Assembly: GCA_016933615.1 (NCBI GenBank)
Contig: JAFGAO010000243.1
Location: forward strand, 1-34,781
DNA length: 34,781 nucleotides
Reading direction: 5' to 3'
Source: Acidobacteriota bacterium
Lineage (GTDB): Bacteria; Acidobacteriota; UBA6911
Shown: in pieces, positions 16,110-25,240 of the stretch
How the letters are laid out: every line of letters starts with the position of its first letter
How positions within the stretch are numbered: the first letter of the stretch is position 1
Program-made: the position numbers and the translations under genes
The notes under the pieces: generated by a model
Databases searched by the model: none
The model's input: only the letters and a program-made list of their open reading frames with translations
Told to the model about the DNA's origin: nothing

Positions 16110-17876
16110 TCATTCCCCGGGGAAAAGGGCGGGCCACCGTTCATCGACGCGGGCCACTGTTTCCGGCAGCGGTTCCACCGGGGGCGGGTACCAGGGTTTG
16201 AACCGGCAATCGATCACGACCGGGGCCGACAATAGCGCGTGAAAGCGCTCCAGGCGGCAGTCTTTCGCGTGAATGTCGGCTGCCGGCTCGAACCTTGTGA
16301 ATACCGTCCAAAGGAAGGACGCGTCATCCCGGGTGCAGTCCCGTGCATTGTCCACAAGCACCACAATGCGGAATGGCCGCACGGCCTCCTCCTGCAGCAA
16401 TTGACCCGCGGCGTCGTCGTTTTGCCGCCACTTGGGGCCTTCCACCACGAGCAGGCCGGGCATGAAGACCCTCTGGGCCCGGAATGCTTCATTTTTCAGC
16501 TCGGCGACAGGATTTTCCTGAAGTCTGAAGCGGCGGTCTCCGAGGCCCATGAGGACGGCTTTGCTTCCCTCGTTCACGGTCCCGCTCGTGTAATCGAGAG
16601 TGTCCTGGGAAACGGGCGAAAATACATGCAGATCGGTGCTGAAATCGGCGCGCTCCAGAATGTGGCGCATTAGGGCGCGGAAATCCTGCAGTTGCACTGG
16701 CGTGTCGGTGACCATCAGGAACTTGGTCAACGACAGCTGTCCCTCTCCCAGGATTCTCAATGCCGCCGCGAACGCTTCCCTGGGGTAGCGTTCCCGGACC
16801 ACCGCGGCCGCCAGGGGATGCACACCGGCATCGTCGTAGGCCCACACCGCCCGGACTCCGTTCATTACCAGCGGGTATACGGGAGAGAACAGTTCCTGCA
16901 GGTATTCGCAGATATAGTGGTCCTCCTGCCGGGGGCGTCCGACAACGGTGGCGGGGAAAAGCGCGTCTTTTCGGTGAAAAATCTTTTCCGTTACGAATAC
17001 GGGGTACGGGTGCGCCAGGGAGTAGTATCCGTAGTGATCCCCGAATGGCCCTTCATTACGCCTTGTATGGGGAGGGACATGGCCCACGAGCGCGAATTCC
17101 GCTTCGGAGACTACCGGGAGAGAACTGATTTCCCCGTTCTTTATCAGCGATAATTTCTTTCCCTGCAGGAGGGAGGCCAGGACGACTTCCGGCACATTTT
17201 CCGGAAGCGGCGCGATCGCAGAAAGGATGAGAGCCGGGGAGCCGCCTAAAAAGACATTCGCCGCCAGAGGCTTCCCCAGTTTTTCCGCTTCGTGGTAGTG
17301 AAATCCCATGCCGCGCTGGATCTGAAAATGCATGCCGGCAACCGAATCCTCGTAGATTTGAACGCGGTACATGCCGATATTGGAATTTCCGGTCACGGGA
17401 TGCTCCGTGTAGACGAGAGGCAGTGTAAGAAAGGCGCCGCCGTCGCCCGGCCAGCTCTGAATCTGCGGAAGCGATTTCAGCCGCACCGGGTGCATGGCGC
17501 ATTGGAGGACCGGCCCCGAGCGGCGGATCCGGGTTCCCAGCCGCACAAGCTGTTTGGCGAGGTCCCGAAACTCCCATAGCCTGGAAAGGGAAGGCGCCAT
17601 CAGGCGTTCGGCGGCTTCCGTAACGCGTGCAATGAATCGGGACGGCTCTTCGCCAAAGGCCAGATCGATGCGCCGGCGGGTCCCGAACAGGTTCGAAACA
17701 ACGGGGAATTTTGTGCCCAGGACCCGGCGGAACAGAAGCGCCGGCCCCTGGCGCCCGACAACCCTGCGCTGGATCTCGGCCAGTTCGAGACGGGGGTCCA
17801 CGGCTTCATCGATAACGTGGAGTTCTCCCTCCCGCTTCAGACATTCGATATAGCTTCCGAGGTTGAGGTGTCGCAT
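16110..17876 (-). CDS. UbiD-family decarboxylase
   Basis: This 588-aa protein belongs to the prenyl-FMN-dependent UbiD family. Recognisable segments are the N-terminal KREGELHVIDEAVDPRLELAEI, the prFMN-contact NSNIGMYRVQ, and NEGPFGDHYGYYS. SPVSQDTLDYTSGTVNEGSKAVLMGLGDR near the end is also diagnostic. The length fits the long UbiD subgroup that includes menaquinone (futalosine pathway) decarboxylases, but no other mqn gene is near, so the substrate is open. One oddity: the segment usually reading E-x-V-x-E-G reads EAEFALVGHV, so the second acidic residue is valine. The gene lies 73 bases downstream of metXW on the same strand; a TATACT at 17899-17904 may give it its own promoter. Confidence 0.88.
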   Translation of the reverse strand: MRHLNLGSYIECLKREGELHVIDEAVDPRLELAEIQRRVVGRQGPALLFRRVLGTKFPVVSNLFGTRRRIDLAFGEEPSRFIARVTEAAERLMAPSLSRLWEFRDLAKQLVRLGTRIRRSGPVLQCAMHPVRLKSLPQIQSWPGDGGAFLTLPLVYTEHPVTGNSNIGMYRVQIYEDSVAGMHFQIQRGMGFHYHEAEKLGKPLAANVFLGGSPALILSAIAPLPENVPEVVLASLLQGKKLSLIKNGEISSLPVVSEAEFALVGHVPPHTRRNEGPFGDHYGYYSLAHPYPVFVTEKIFHRKDALFPATVVGRPRQEDHYICEYLQELFSPVYPLVMNGVRAVWAYDDAGVHPLAAAVVRERYPREAFAAALRILGEGQLSLTKFLMVTDTPVQLQDFRALMRHILERADFSTDLHVFSPVSQDTLDYTSGTVNEGSKAVLMGLGDRRFRLQENPVAELKNEAFRAQRVFMPGLLVVEGPKWRQNDDAAGQLLQEEAVRPFRIVVLVDNARDCTRDDASFLWTVFTRFEPAADIHAKDCRLERFHALLSAPVVIDCRFKPWYPPPVEPLPETVARVDERWPALFPGE

Positions 17877-17898
17877 GGCCTTTCCGTTAAGAAGGGAC

Positions 17899-17904
17899 AG
17901 TATA
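17899..17904 (-). promoter_or_regulatory. Candidate -10 box for the ubiD-like gene
   Basis: On the minus strand TATACT (5 of 6) lies 22 bases before the start codon in the 73-base gap after metXW. No convincing -35 accompanies it, so this may be an internal promoter or chance. Confidence 0.25.
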
Positions 17905-17949
17905 CCTGAAACAAGCGTTCAAGGACTGAAGATTGAAAGAGGCGGCTTC

Positions 17950-19764
17950 TTACCGGCTGATGACGAAGATCGCCATGTCCGCCATAAGGTTGGGATCTTC
18001 CGTGACGATGCGTCCGTCTTCGGTATCCAGGGCGATGCATTCGTGGACCCGGATGTCGCGCCGGCGGCAGAAATCGTAGAAATCCTCGATGGAAAAAAAA
18101 CGGATATTGGGCGAGTTGTACCATTCGTAGCGTAGAAGCTCGTTCGAACGGGGCGACCGGCCTTCCTCGTAAAGCATCCGGCGCAGCTTGTGGTAGGCGA
18201 AATTGGGGAAACTGACGATGGATTTGCTTCCGACCCGCAGCATCTCTTTTATGAGGTGCTCCACGTCCTTTACCGCCTGAAGCGTATGTGAGAGTACAAT
18301 GCAATCAAACTGCCCATCTGAAAATGGATCGAGTCCCGAGTTCAGATCGGCCTGCACCACGTTCAGGCCCCTTTGCAGGCAGTAAAGGACGTCTTCTTCG
18401 TTCAGTTCAAGTCCCATCAGTTTTGTGTTGCCGTTGGCCAGCAGTTTTACCAGCAGGCTGCCCCGGCCGCAGCCGAGATCGAGGACGCTCGCGTGCGGAT
18501 CCACAAGCCTGGCGATCTCTTCGTTGTCCATGCGGGGGCGATGGATGGAGCCGAAAATACTGGCTGGAGCGTGGACGTAAAAATCGTCTTCCTCAAGACA
18601 CTCCGGAATCCCGTTCTGCATGGTGTCCAGGAATGCGCGCATCAGTTCCCCGTAAACCGGCAGGTCGTCCTCGAGCAGGAAGGCATCGTGCCCGCAGCTG
18701 CTGACGACATTGCAGTAGCTGACGGACTTGCCGAGTCCCAGAAGCGTGTCCGCGAGCTCCCGGGACTGTTCCGGAGGGAAAAGCCAGTCGCTGGAAAAGC
18801 TGAGGATAAGCCAGCGGCATGAGGACCGGCTCAAGTTCGCGGCCAGCACGTCATTTGTGTCGCCGAGGTTGAAAAGGTCCATGGCCATCGAAAGCTTGAT
18901 GTAGCTGTTGGCGTCGAACCGCTCCACGAATTTACCTCCCTGGTGGGCCAGGTAGGAGCCGACACTGAATATTTTCTCAAATTCCGTATCCAGCTCTCTC
19001 GGCTGCAGACGGTTGAACTCGAACTTCTCCCGCATCGCCTCTGCAGAGAGGTAAGTTATGTGACCCAGCATGCGCGCCAGAGCCAGCCCCACCGCGGGCA
19101 CAGTCCCCTTGTCTATGTAGTCGCCCTCTTCGAAGTTGGGATCGCGCCGGATCGCGTTGCGCCCGACGATGTCGAATGCCAGCGCCTGCGTCGTCAGCCT
19201 GGCCGACGTGGCGACGGCAACGGCACCTGCGACCCTTCCTGGATGCCGCGTCGCCCAGGTCAGTACCTGCTGGCCTCCCATGGAACCTCCGACCACCGCC
19301 AGCAGCCGGGATATGCCGAGATGCTCGATCAGCCTTTTTTGCGTCTCCACTATATCCAGGGTGGTAACAGTGGGGAAGTTGTCCCCGTAGCGCCGGCCTG
19401 TTTCGGGATCGATGCTGTTCGGGCCGGTGGTGCCGCGGCACCCGCCGAGAATGTTGGGGCATATTACATAATAACTGTCGGTGTCGATGGCTTTTCCGGG
19501 GCCGACGACGATGTCCCACCATCCGGGATCATCCTCCTCGTCGTGGGCGGCCGCGTGCGAGTCGCCGCTCAGGGCATGGCAGATCAGAATGGCGTTGTCC
19601 CGGGCCGCGTTGAGCGTGCCGTACGTTTCGTAAGCGACGGTCACCCGGGGCAGGCTCCCTCCCAGCTCCAGCGAGAGCGGCGCTTCGAAGTCCGCTGTTT
19701 TCACGTGCTTCAGGGGGCGTGACGAACGGGCGCTGTCGCTGCTTTCAAAGATTTTCGTAGTCAT
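17950..19764 (-). CDS. metXW: Homoserine O-acetyltransferase / MetW fusion
   Basis: This 604-aa fusion carries the alpha/beta-hydrolase MetX at residues 1 to about 385. Its motifs are NILGGCRGTTGPNS, the nucleophile elbow GGSMGG (S161), SSDWLFP (D327) and CGHDAF (H359), giving a complete S-D-H triad. Residues about 405-604 are MetW, a class I SAM-methyltransferase-like domain with VLDLGCGRGSLL (427-438). MetX activates homoserine to O-acetylhomoserine, the substrate of MetY encoded 22 bases upstream. MetW is a frequent neighbour of MetX thought to support its activity, but its own reaction is uncertain. The reading frame runs through the junction without stop or ambiguity. O-succinyl rather than O-acetyl transfer cannot be excluded from sequence alone. 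Confidence 0.93.
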   Translation of the reverse strand: MTTKIFESSDSARSSRPLKHVKTADFEAPLSLELGGSLPRVTVAYETYGTLNAARDNAILICHALSGDSHAAAHDEEDDPGWWDIVVGPGKAIDTDSYYVICPNILGGCRGTTGPNSIDPETGRRYGDNFPTVTTLDIVETQKRLIEHLGISRLLAVVGGSMGGQQVLTWATRHPGRVAGAVAVATSARLTTQALAFDIVGRNAIRRDPNFEEGDYIDKGTVPAVGLALARMLGHITYLSAEAMREKFEFNRLQPRELDTEFEKIFSVGSYLAHQGGKFVERFDANSYIKLSMAMDLFNLGDTNDVLAANLSRSSCRWLILSFSSDWLFPPEQSRELADTLLGLGKSVSYCNVVSSCGHDAFLLEDDLPVYGELMRAFLDTMQNGIPECLEEDDFYVHAPASIFGSIHRPRMDNEEIARLVDPHASVLDLGCGRGSLLVKLLANGNTKLMGLELNEEDVLYCLQRGLNVVQADLNSGLDPFSDGQFDCIVLSHTLQAVKDVEHLIKEMLRVGSKSIVSFPNFAYHKLRRMLYEEGRSPRSNELLRYEWYNSPNIRFFSIEDFYDFCRRRDIRVHECIALDTEDGRIVTEDPNLMADMAIFVISR

Positions 19765-19786
19765 CGTATTTTCCCGTGCGCGCTTC

Positions 19787-21094
19787 TTATTTCTGCGATT
19801 CCCGCAAGGCCTGGTCGAAGTCCTCCCGTATGTCGGCGATGTCCTCGATACCGACGGAAACCCGGATATATTCCTGGGAAACCCCGGCGGTCCGCTGCTC
19901 CTTTTCGGTCAGTTGGGAGTGTGTCGTGGAGGCGGGATGGATGACCAGGGTTTTGGCGTCTCCGATATTGGCAAGGTGGCTGGCAAGACGGACGCTGTCG
20001 ATGAATTTTATGCCGGCCTGGCGGCCTCCCCGGATGCCGAATCCCAGGATCGCCCCGGCTCCTTTTTTGAGATAGCGCCGGGCCATTTCGTGGTGTTTGT
20101 GGCCCTCGAGCCCGGGGTAGTTCACCCATTCGACCGCGGGGTGGTTCGCAAGCCATCGGGCCAGGGCGAGCGCGTTGCCCGTATGACGCTGCATGCGGAC
20201 GTCGAGCGTTTCCAGACCGAGCAGGAGCAAAAAGGCCGCAAAGGGACTCTGGCATGCGCCCGTGTCCCGGAGCCAATGGGTGCGCATGTGTACGATATAG
20301 GCGAGGTTCCCCAGGTGTTTGAACGCTTCGGTAAAGACCAGCCCGTGGTAGGCTTCGTCCGGCTCCGTGAATTCGGGCCATCTTTTCGGGTTGTCGGCCC
20401 ATGGAAAGTTGCCGCTGTCGACGACGGCTCCGCCCACATGCACGCCGTGGCCGCCGATGAATTTCGTCGTCGAATACACCACGATGTCGGCTCCATGTTC
20501 GACGGGTCGGAACAGAACCGGCGTCAGCACCGTGTTGTCGACGATGACCGGAAGGCCGCAGCCGTGGGATATCTCTGAAATCTTTTCAAAGTCCGCAATG
20601 TCGTTTTTGGGATTGCCGACCGACTCCAGGAAGACGGCGCGCGTGTTCCCGTCCGCCCTCGTTTCGATGGTTTCCGGTTGATCGGGATTGAAAAACCTCA
20701 CTTCGATCCCCAATTTTCTAAATGTCTGGGTGAAAAGGGTCCATGTGCCTCCGTACAGGCTTGTCGATGCGATGAAATTCTGGCCTGAGTGCGCGATGGT
20801 CAGGAGGGCGGCCGTAATGGCGGCCTGGCCGCTCGAGAACGCCAGCCCCCCGATTCCGCCGTCAAGAGCCGCAAGGCGCTTTTCCAGGACGTCGTTAGTG
20901 GGATTCATCAGGCGCGAATAGATGTTTCCGAATTCTTTTAGAGAAAAGAGATCCGCTGCGTGCCCGGTATCTTTGAAAGTGTAGCTGCTCGTTGCATAAA
21001 TCGGCACGGCCCGGGCGGTTGTGGCGGGATCCGGTTCCTGGCCGGCGTGCAGAACCAGAGTAGCCGGGCGATATTTTTCCTTTTCTTCGCGCAT
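19787..21094 (-). CDS. metY: O-acetylhomoserine sulfhydrylase (MetY)
   Basis: This 435-aa PLP enzyme of the Cys/Met metabolism family has the lysine segment [18 protein letters not shown]. The long insert and the GSYAxK-like C-terminal part are characteristic of O-acetylhomoserine aminocarboxypropyltransferase. It condenses O-acetylhomoserine with sulfide to form homocysteine, bypassing cystathionine. The frame extends 39 codons further upstream. The ATG at 21094 is chosen because AAAGGAGA (21099-21106) precedes it and the protein then begins [18 protein letters not shown] as in the family. It is first in the metY-metXW operon. Confidence 0.94.
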   Translation of the reverse strand: MREEKEKYRPATLVLHAGQEPDPATTARAVPIYATSSYTFKDTGHAADLFSLKEFGNIYSRLMNPTNDVLEKRLAALDGGIGGLAFSSGQAAITAALLTIAHSGQNFIASTSLYGGTWTLFTQTFRKLGIEVRFFNPDQPETIETRADGNTRAVFLESVGNPKNDIADFEKISEISHGCGLPVIVDNTVLTPVLFRPVEHGADIVVYSTTKFIGGHGVHVGGAVVDSGNFPWADNPKRWPEFTEPDEAYHGLVFTEAFKHLGNLAYIVHMRTHWLRDTGACQSPFAAFLLLLGLETLDVRMQRHTGNALALARWLANHPAVEWVNYPGLEGHKHHEMARRYLKKGAGAILGFGIRGGRQAGIKFIDSVRLASHLANIGDAKTLVIHPASTTHSQLTEKEQRTAGVSQEYIRVSVGIEDIADIREDFDQALRESQK

Positions 21095-21131
21095 TCGATC
21101 TCCTTTCGCTTGTGCGATGCGACGCGATAAT

Positions 21132-21159
21132 ACTCTATTAACACGATAGACATTGTCAA
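21132..21159 (-). promoter_or_regulatory. Candidate sigma70-type promoter of metY-metXW
   Basis: On the minus strand, a perfect -35 TTGACA (21154-21159), a 16-base spacer and -10 TAGAGT (21132-21137, 4 of 6) sit about 40 bases before metY. The resulting leader of roughly 30 bases is too short for a SAM riboswitch, so methionine control would need a protein regulator. The rest of 21095-21265 shows no gene. Confidence 0.5.
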
Positions 21160-21265
21160 GTATTGATTGAGCCCCAATAATGACGACATTGGAAGGCGGG
21201 TCCGGGTTCAAAAATTAACGTCGATCGTTTATTATCCGGGGAAGTGGAGCCGGGGTATCCTGGGT

Positions 21266-21781
21266 TTAAATCATTGAAAAAAGGCGTGCATAGTGGCCGT
21301 AGGTAAAAGAGTCGAAACAGACCAGCACCACTTTTTCCGGTACGGGATTTTGTGCCAGGAATTGTTTTATTTCGCCGAGCGCGATCCGGCAGGCTCTTTC
21401 GACGGGGAAACGGTACGCCCCGGTACTGATGGAGGGAAAAGCGATACTAACGGCGCCGAGCTCCTTCGCGAGCTCCAGCGAGCGGCGGTAGCAGGACGCA
21501 AGCAGCCGGTCTTCACCGCTCTTGCCGTCTTTGTAGACGGGGCCGACCGTATGGATGATCCATTGCGCCTTCAAATCATATGCCCCGGTGACTTTTGCTT
21601 CGCCCGTGGCGCACCCCCCAAGTTTTCTGCATTCCTGCAGGAGTCCGGGGCCTGCGGCCCTGTGGATGGCGCCGTCGACCCCGCCTCCTCCGAGGAGGCC
21701 GGAGTTGGCGGCATTGACGATCACGGACACATCCTGATGGGTGATATCTCCCTGTATCAATTCGATTCTGCTTTCAGGCAT
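21266..21781 (-). CDS. Macro-domain ADP-ribose hydrolase
   Basis: This 171-aa single macro domain is of the YmdB/MacroD type. [20 protein letters not shown] (residues 21-40) forms the catalytic loop around the distal ribose, and [10 protein letters not shown] (117-126) is the phosphate loop. The family removes acetyl from O-acetyl-ADP-ribose, or ADP-ribose from proteins. A strong GGAGG site lies eight bases before the ATG, and the gene follows the TPR gene by 35 bases, so it is probably the third gene of a thiI-TPR-macro transcript. No ADP-ribosyltransferase is visible nearby. Confidence 0.93.
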   Translation of the reverse strand: MPESRIELIQGDITHQDVSVIVNAANSGLLGGGGVDGAIHRAAGPGLLQECRKLGGCATGEAKVTGAYDLKAQWIIHTVGPVYKDGKSGEDRLLASCYRRSLELAKELGAVSIAFPSISTGAYRFPVERACRIALGEIKQFLAQNPVPEKVVLVCFDSFTYGHYARLFSMI

Positions 21782-21816
21782 TATTCAATCCTCCCTGCAG
21801 CCGGCAATCGATTCCA

Positions 21817-23748
21817 TCACTTAAGGGATTTTCCCGTCAGAAGAATTTCCGCTTTCCGGGGCGTCTCGAGGGAGGGGTCGGCGCTTTCCATAACCCATAA
21901 ATATTGTCTGAAATATTGTTTGGCTTCCTCGGTCCTGTTCGATTCCAGGCTGCACCGGCCCGCGTCATAGAGCGCCTGTACCCAGGTTCCCGCAAACCAG
22001 GTCTTCCGATGAGGGAAGAGTACGGCGGCTTTCTGCCGCCGGATATCGGCGAACTCGGCCATGGCATCCTCCCACTGCTTCGTTTGCATCAGAAGGCGGG
22101 CCAGCGACGGGGATGGGATCTTCGTGTATTCTCTGGCCTGTTTCAGGGATTGCAAAGCTTCCCTGAACCGGCCCTCCGCGGCCTGGATTTCTCCCTGCAA
22201 AGCGGCCGCCAGAGCCTCGGTGAAGGGGCTCGCTGAAACCGCAAGCAAATGCTCCAGCATTTCCCGCGCTTGCGCCGTCCGGCCGATGCCGGCCAGAACG
22301 GAACCGCGTTCCGCTATTAAAACCGGATCGCCGCCTGCTTCCGGAATCCTGAGGCATTCCGCGGCCGCGTCCGAAGTTTTTCCCGTATGTTGGAATATTC
22401 TGGCCCGCGCCAGCCTTTTTGTCGCCTCCGAATAGGAATCCCCGTTTCTACGGTCATCTTCGATGCCCGCGGCCAGAAGCTGGAGGGCATCCGTGAATTT
22501 TCCCCGGTAGATTCCGGTTTGAGCCAGCAGCATGTTGCTGCGGGATCCGTACAGGGGGAGTTTCGCTGTTTCGTCGAAGGCTTCGATGGCGTAACGGGGA
22601 TTGTTTTCCACCAGTTCCAGCAACCCGAGCGCTATTTTGACGTCGGGATCGTCCGGCGCAAGCGCGGAAGCCTGCGTCAATACTCTGCGCGCTCCCGGGA
22701 TATCCTGGCCGTAAAGCAAGCCGAGGCCGAGGCCGATCCGGCTTTCTATCCGGGTATCGTCCAGGGAAACGGCTTTCCGATATTGTTCAATCGCCGCAGG
22801 GTAGTCCCCCGCCGCCGCCGCACAGAGGCCCAGCATCGACCGCGCCTGCCAGTCATAAGGGAAGGCTTCTGCATACGAGCGGAAACGCACTATGGCCTCC
22901 TGATATCGATGCCTCACAAAATCATGGAGCCCGTCGACCAGGTAACGGGCCTTTCCCGGGAGGCCGGCGCAACTGTCCTTTGCCCCGGAGATATGAAGGA
23001 GAGCATCCCGGGGCCGCTCGAGCTGGAGATAAAGCAAGCCCAGGTGCATCCGGGCTGCGGCCATAGAGGGATCCCGCCGGAGTATTTCTTCGAGGCATCG
23101 GACGGCATCCGGGCGGCTCGTGTAGGCGTAGAAGGACAGCGACCGGGAAAGGAGATCCAGAATCTCAAACGTCGTGTCTCCCGTAAACAGATCGCCCGTC
23201 ATGGCAGGCGATCCCCAGCTTTCGCCTAAATTCTGCCGGATCCTTTTACACAGGTTTTCCACCGTTATGGCCAGTTGGTCCAGATTGCTCACCCGCAGCG
23301 TGTCCACGAACTGTTCCCGGTTTTCTTCAACATAGACAATCTTGGCGCTGACGACCAGGGATCCTTCCAGCCGGTTGACGCCCGGAAGCAGAATAACCGG
23401 TATGTCCTCCCTGAGGCAAAGCGCACGCGCCCGGGACAGTGTCATCCCGGCATCGGATGCCGGATAATTCTCTTTCAGAAACCGCGCCGCTTTCATTTCA
23501 GGATAAACAACCAGCCGGTCCGACTGCTGCAGGACCCAATGCAGAACCGGCTTGATCCGAGGCGCCAGGTCCGGATCCGCCGTATTGTCGGCAAAATCGG
23601 CGATAAGCAGCCGTATCTCCCCGGGCCCTGTTCCCCCGGTCTCTGCAGGCAATGCCGGTCCTGACGCGAGCAAAATTGCGATGAAAATCATTACAGGCAG
23701 AAAAAGGCTTCTGCGCGGGATTCGGGGGGCTTTTTTTCCGTCATTCAT
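21817..23748 (-). CDS. Secreted TPR protein with kinase-sensor-like N-terminal domain
   Basis: This is a 643-aa protein. A signal peptide or anchor spans residues 13-35 (RSLFLPVMIFIAILLASG). Residues about 43-200 (IRLLIADFADNTADP, RLVVYPEMKAARFLKE, ARALCLREDIPVILLPG) resemble the extracytoplasmic region found behind the membrane helix of acidobacterial PknB-type Ser/Thr kinases. That match is from memory. Several TPR units follow from about 215 to 610 (for example AAARMHLGLLYLQLERPRDALLHI and AAGDYPAAIEQYRKAVSLDD). There is no kinase domain, so it looks like a free-standing sensor or scaffold outside the membrane. Its start overlaps the thiI stop by 8 bases. Confidence 0.85.
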   Translation of the reverse strand: MNDGKKAPRIPRRSLFLPVMIFIAILLASGPALPAETGGTGPGEIRLLIADFADNTADPDLAPRIKPVLHWVLQQSDRLVVYPEMKAARFLKENYPASDAGMTLSRARALCLREDIPVILLPGVNRLEGSLVVSAKIVYVEENREQFVDTLRVSNLDQLAITVENLCKRIRQNLGESWGSPAMTGDLFTGDTTFEILDLLSRSLSFYAYTSRPDAVRCLEEILRRDPSMAAARMHLGLLYLQLERPRDALLHISGAKDSCAGLPGKARYLVDGLHDFVRHRYQEAIVRFRSYAEAFPYDWQARSMLGLCAAAAGDYPAAIEQYRKAVSLDDTRIESRIGLGLGLLYGQDIPGARRVLTQASALAPDDPDVKIALGLLELVENNPRYAIEAFDETAKLPLYGSRSNMLLAQTGIYRGKFTDALQLLAAGIEDDRRNGDSYSEATKRLARARIFQHTGKTSDAAAECLRIPEAGGDPVLIAERGSVLAGIGRTAQAREMLEHLLAVSASPFTEALAAALQGEIQAAEGRFREALQSLKQAREYTKIPSPSLARLLMQTKQWEDAMAEFADIRRQKAAVLFPHRKTWFAGTWVQALYDAGRCSLESNRTEEAKQYFRQYLWVMESADPSLETPRKAEILLTGKSLK

Positions 23749-24928
23749 GGAAGTGGACCGTGGGAAAATCAGGCGCGATCGACTCCCGGACCGCCGGCTT
23801 CAGGCAGGACTGGACGAGTGCGGTGACATCCAGTCCGCTTTCGGCTTCCTCGACCTGCTGCAGCCTGGCCATGGTTTCGGGATGGCGCGGAACGAAAAGA
23901 GAGCAACAGTCCTGATCCGCCTGGATGCTTATGTCATAAGTTTCTATTTTCCTGGCAATCTCGATGATTTCCTCTTTGTCGGATCCGATCAGGGGGCGGA
24001 AAATCGGCATCGCCGAGACGCTGGATATGGTCTGAATATTTTCGAGAGTCTGGCTGGCCACCTGTCCCAGGCTGTCGCCGGTCACAAGAGCCTTGGCTTT
24101 TTCCCTAGCGGCGATCACCTGGGCGATGCGGAGCATGAACCTGCGATAGAGCACCACCCGCAGGGGCGCAGGCGCGTAAGCCACAATTTCCTTCTGTACG
24201 TCCGCAAAGGGAACCAGGTACAGGCGGGACTCCAGCTGATAACGGGAAAGGATCCCGAGAATGCGGCGCACCTTGTCCTGGGATTCCGCGCTGGTGTGGG
24301 GGAAACTGTGAAAATGGATGAAAAGAACGCGGCAGCCTCGCCGCATCATCCGATAGGCCGCGACAGGGGAGTCAATCCCCCCGGACAGCAGGCAAAGGAC
24401 TTTTCCACCCGTACCTTGAGGGAGCCCCCCCGCCGCCGGAATTTTATTCAAATAGAGAAAGGCTTTGTCGTCGACGATTTCCACAAAAAATGTTCTGTCG
24501 GGATTCGAAAGGCGGACGTCGGCCATTGACTTTTGTTGCACAAAAGCCCCCAGCCGTTCGTTCAGCTGTTGAGAGTTCAGCGGAAAGTTTTTGGTCCCCC
24601 GCCGTGAATCCATCTTGAAAGATTTAAAATCCCCCAGGGCAATCAGAAATTCCAGCCCCCTCTCGATGGCTTCGATTCCGGCTTCGACTTCCCATGCCGA
24701 AACAAAATTGGCGATGCCGAAGACCATGGCGAGCCGCCGCTCGATCGCGTCTGCTGGGGAGTCCGGGTCCAATTCCACGACCAGCCGGCCTGAAATTTTC
24801 CGTACCCTTCGATATTTCAAGCCTTTAAGAGTCGAGGTGACGTGATTCTGGAGGCAGGCCTCAAACCAGCCGCGGTTATTCCCCTTAAGATTGATTTCGT
24901 GGTAGTGGATGATCAAGGAGCGTTTCAC
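23741..24928 (-). CDS. thiI: tRNA 4-thiouridine synthetase ThiI without rhodanese domain
   Basis: This 395-aa protein has an N-terminal ferredoxin-like/THUMP region (to about residue 165). The adenylating PP-loop SGGIDSP is at 182-188. The conserved QDCCSLFVPRHPET segment lies near the C-terminus. ThiI adenylates uridine-8 of tRNA and installs sulfur as 4-thiouridine; in some bacteria it also feeds thiamine thiazole synthesis. The rhodanese domain of the roughly 480-aa E. coli protein is absent, so sulfur must reach it by another path, as in many non-enterobacterial homologs. Translation starts at a GTG with GAGG eight bases upstream. It is first of the three-gene thiI-TPR-macro cluster. Confidence 0.94.
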   Translation of the reverse strand: MKRSLIIHYHEINLKGNNRGWFEACLQNHVTSTLKGLKYRRVRKISGRLVVELDPDSPADAIERRLAMVFGIANFVSAWEVEAGIEAIERGLEFLIALGDFKSFKMDSRRGTKNFPLNSQQLNERLGAFVQQKSMADVRLSNPDRTFFVEIVDDKAFLYLNKIPAAGGLPQGTGGKVLCLLSGGIDSPVAAYRMMRRGCRVLFIHFHSFPHTSAESQDKVRRILGILSRYQLESRLYLVPFADVQKEIVAYAPAPLRVVLYRRFMLRIAQVIAAREKAKALVTGDSLGQVASQTLENIQTISSVSAMPIFRPLIGSDKEEIIEIARKIETYDISIQADQDCCSLFVPRHPETMARLQQVEEAESGLDVTALVQSCLKPAVRESIAPDFPTVHFHE

Positions 24929-25052
24929 GCGCTTAGCCTCATTCCCAAATTTTATTCACGGTCAAGACGGTCTTTTTTCGGATTGATTCGCTGAACAATT
25001 TTCAATCCCGAGTTCGGATGAAAACTTCATCTTAACCCATAAACGCTCGGCA

Positions 25053-25175
25053 TTGAACATCATATTGCCTGTCTCCCTTCTGGCGTGTTTCTCGCCCTCT
25101 GCGGCCGGAGTAGCCGGCAACGAAAGAACACCGTTGAGGGATATTCTGAAAAACATGGAAACAGAGGCTTTTTAG
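25053..25175 (+). other. Possible 40-aa signal-peptide-like ORF upstream of blaI
   Basis: In the 308-base gap 24929-25236 a TTG-started frame reads NIILPVSLLACFSPSAAG followed by NERTPLRDILKNMETEAF and a stop. It looks like a lipoprotein signal with an LLAC lipobox followed by a short tail. There is no clear ribosome site, and the frame is open a further 18 codons upstream without an ATG. It could be a tiny secreted peptide, a decayed gene start, or chance. Nothing else in the gap is recognisable apart from the 17-codon frame just before blaI. Confidence 0.2.
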
Positions 25176-25186
25176 AAATCGTAGTA

Positions 25187-25240
25187 ATGAAAAACGAAGA
25201 GGCCTGGAAATTTTTGCGCCTGATATGGAGACAGTTATGA
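25187..25240 (+). other. Possible 17-aa leader peptide overlapping blaI start
   Basis: An ATG at 25187 opens MKNEEAWKFLRLIWRQL, and its TGA overlaps the preferred blaI ATG as ATGA. That geometry is typical of translational coupling. No Shine-Dalgarno precedes the ATG, so the peptide is unproven. Confidence 0.25.

Noticed and set aside
21095-21265. SAM riboswitch upstream of metY
   Set aside because: The best promoter leaves a leader of only about 30 bases, and no riboswitch-like set of helices is visible.
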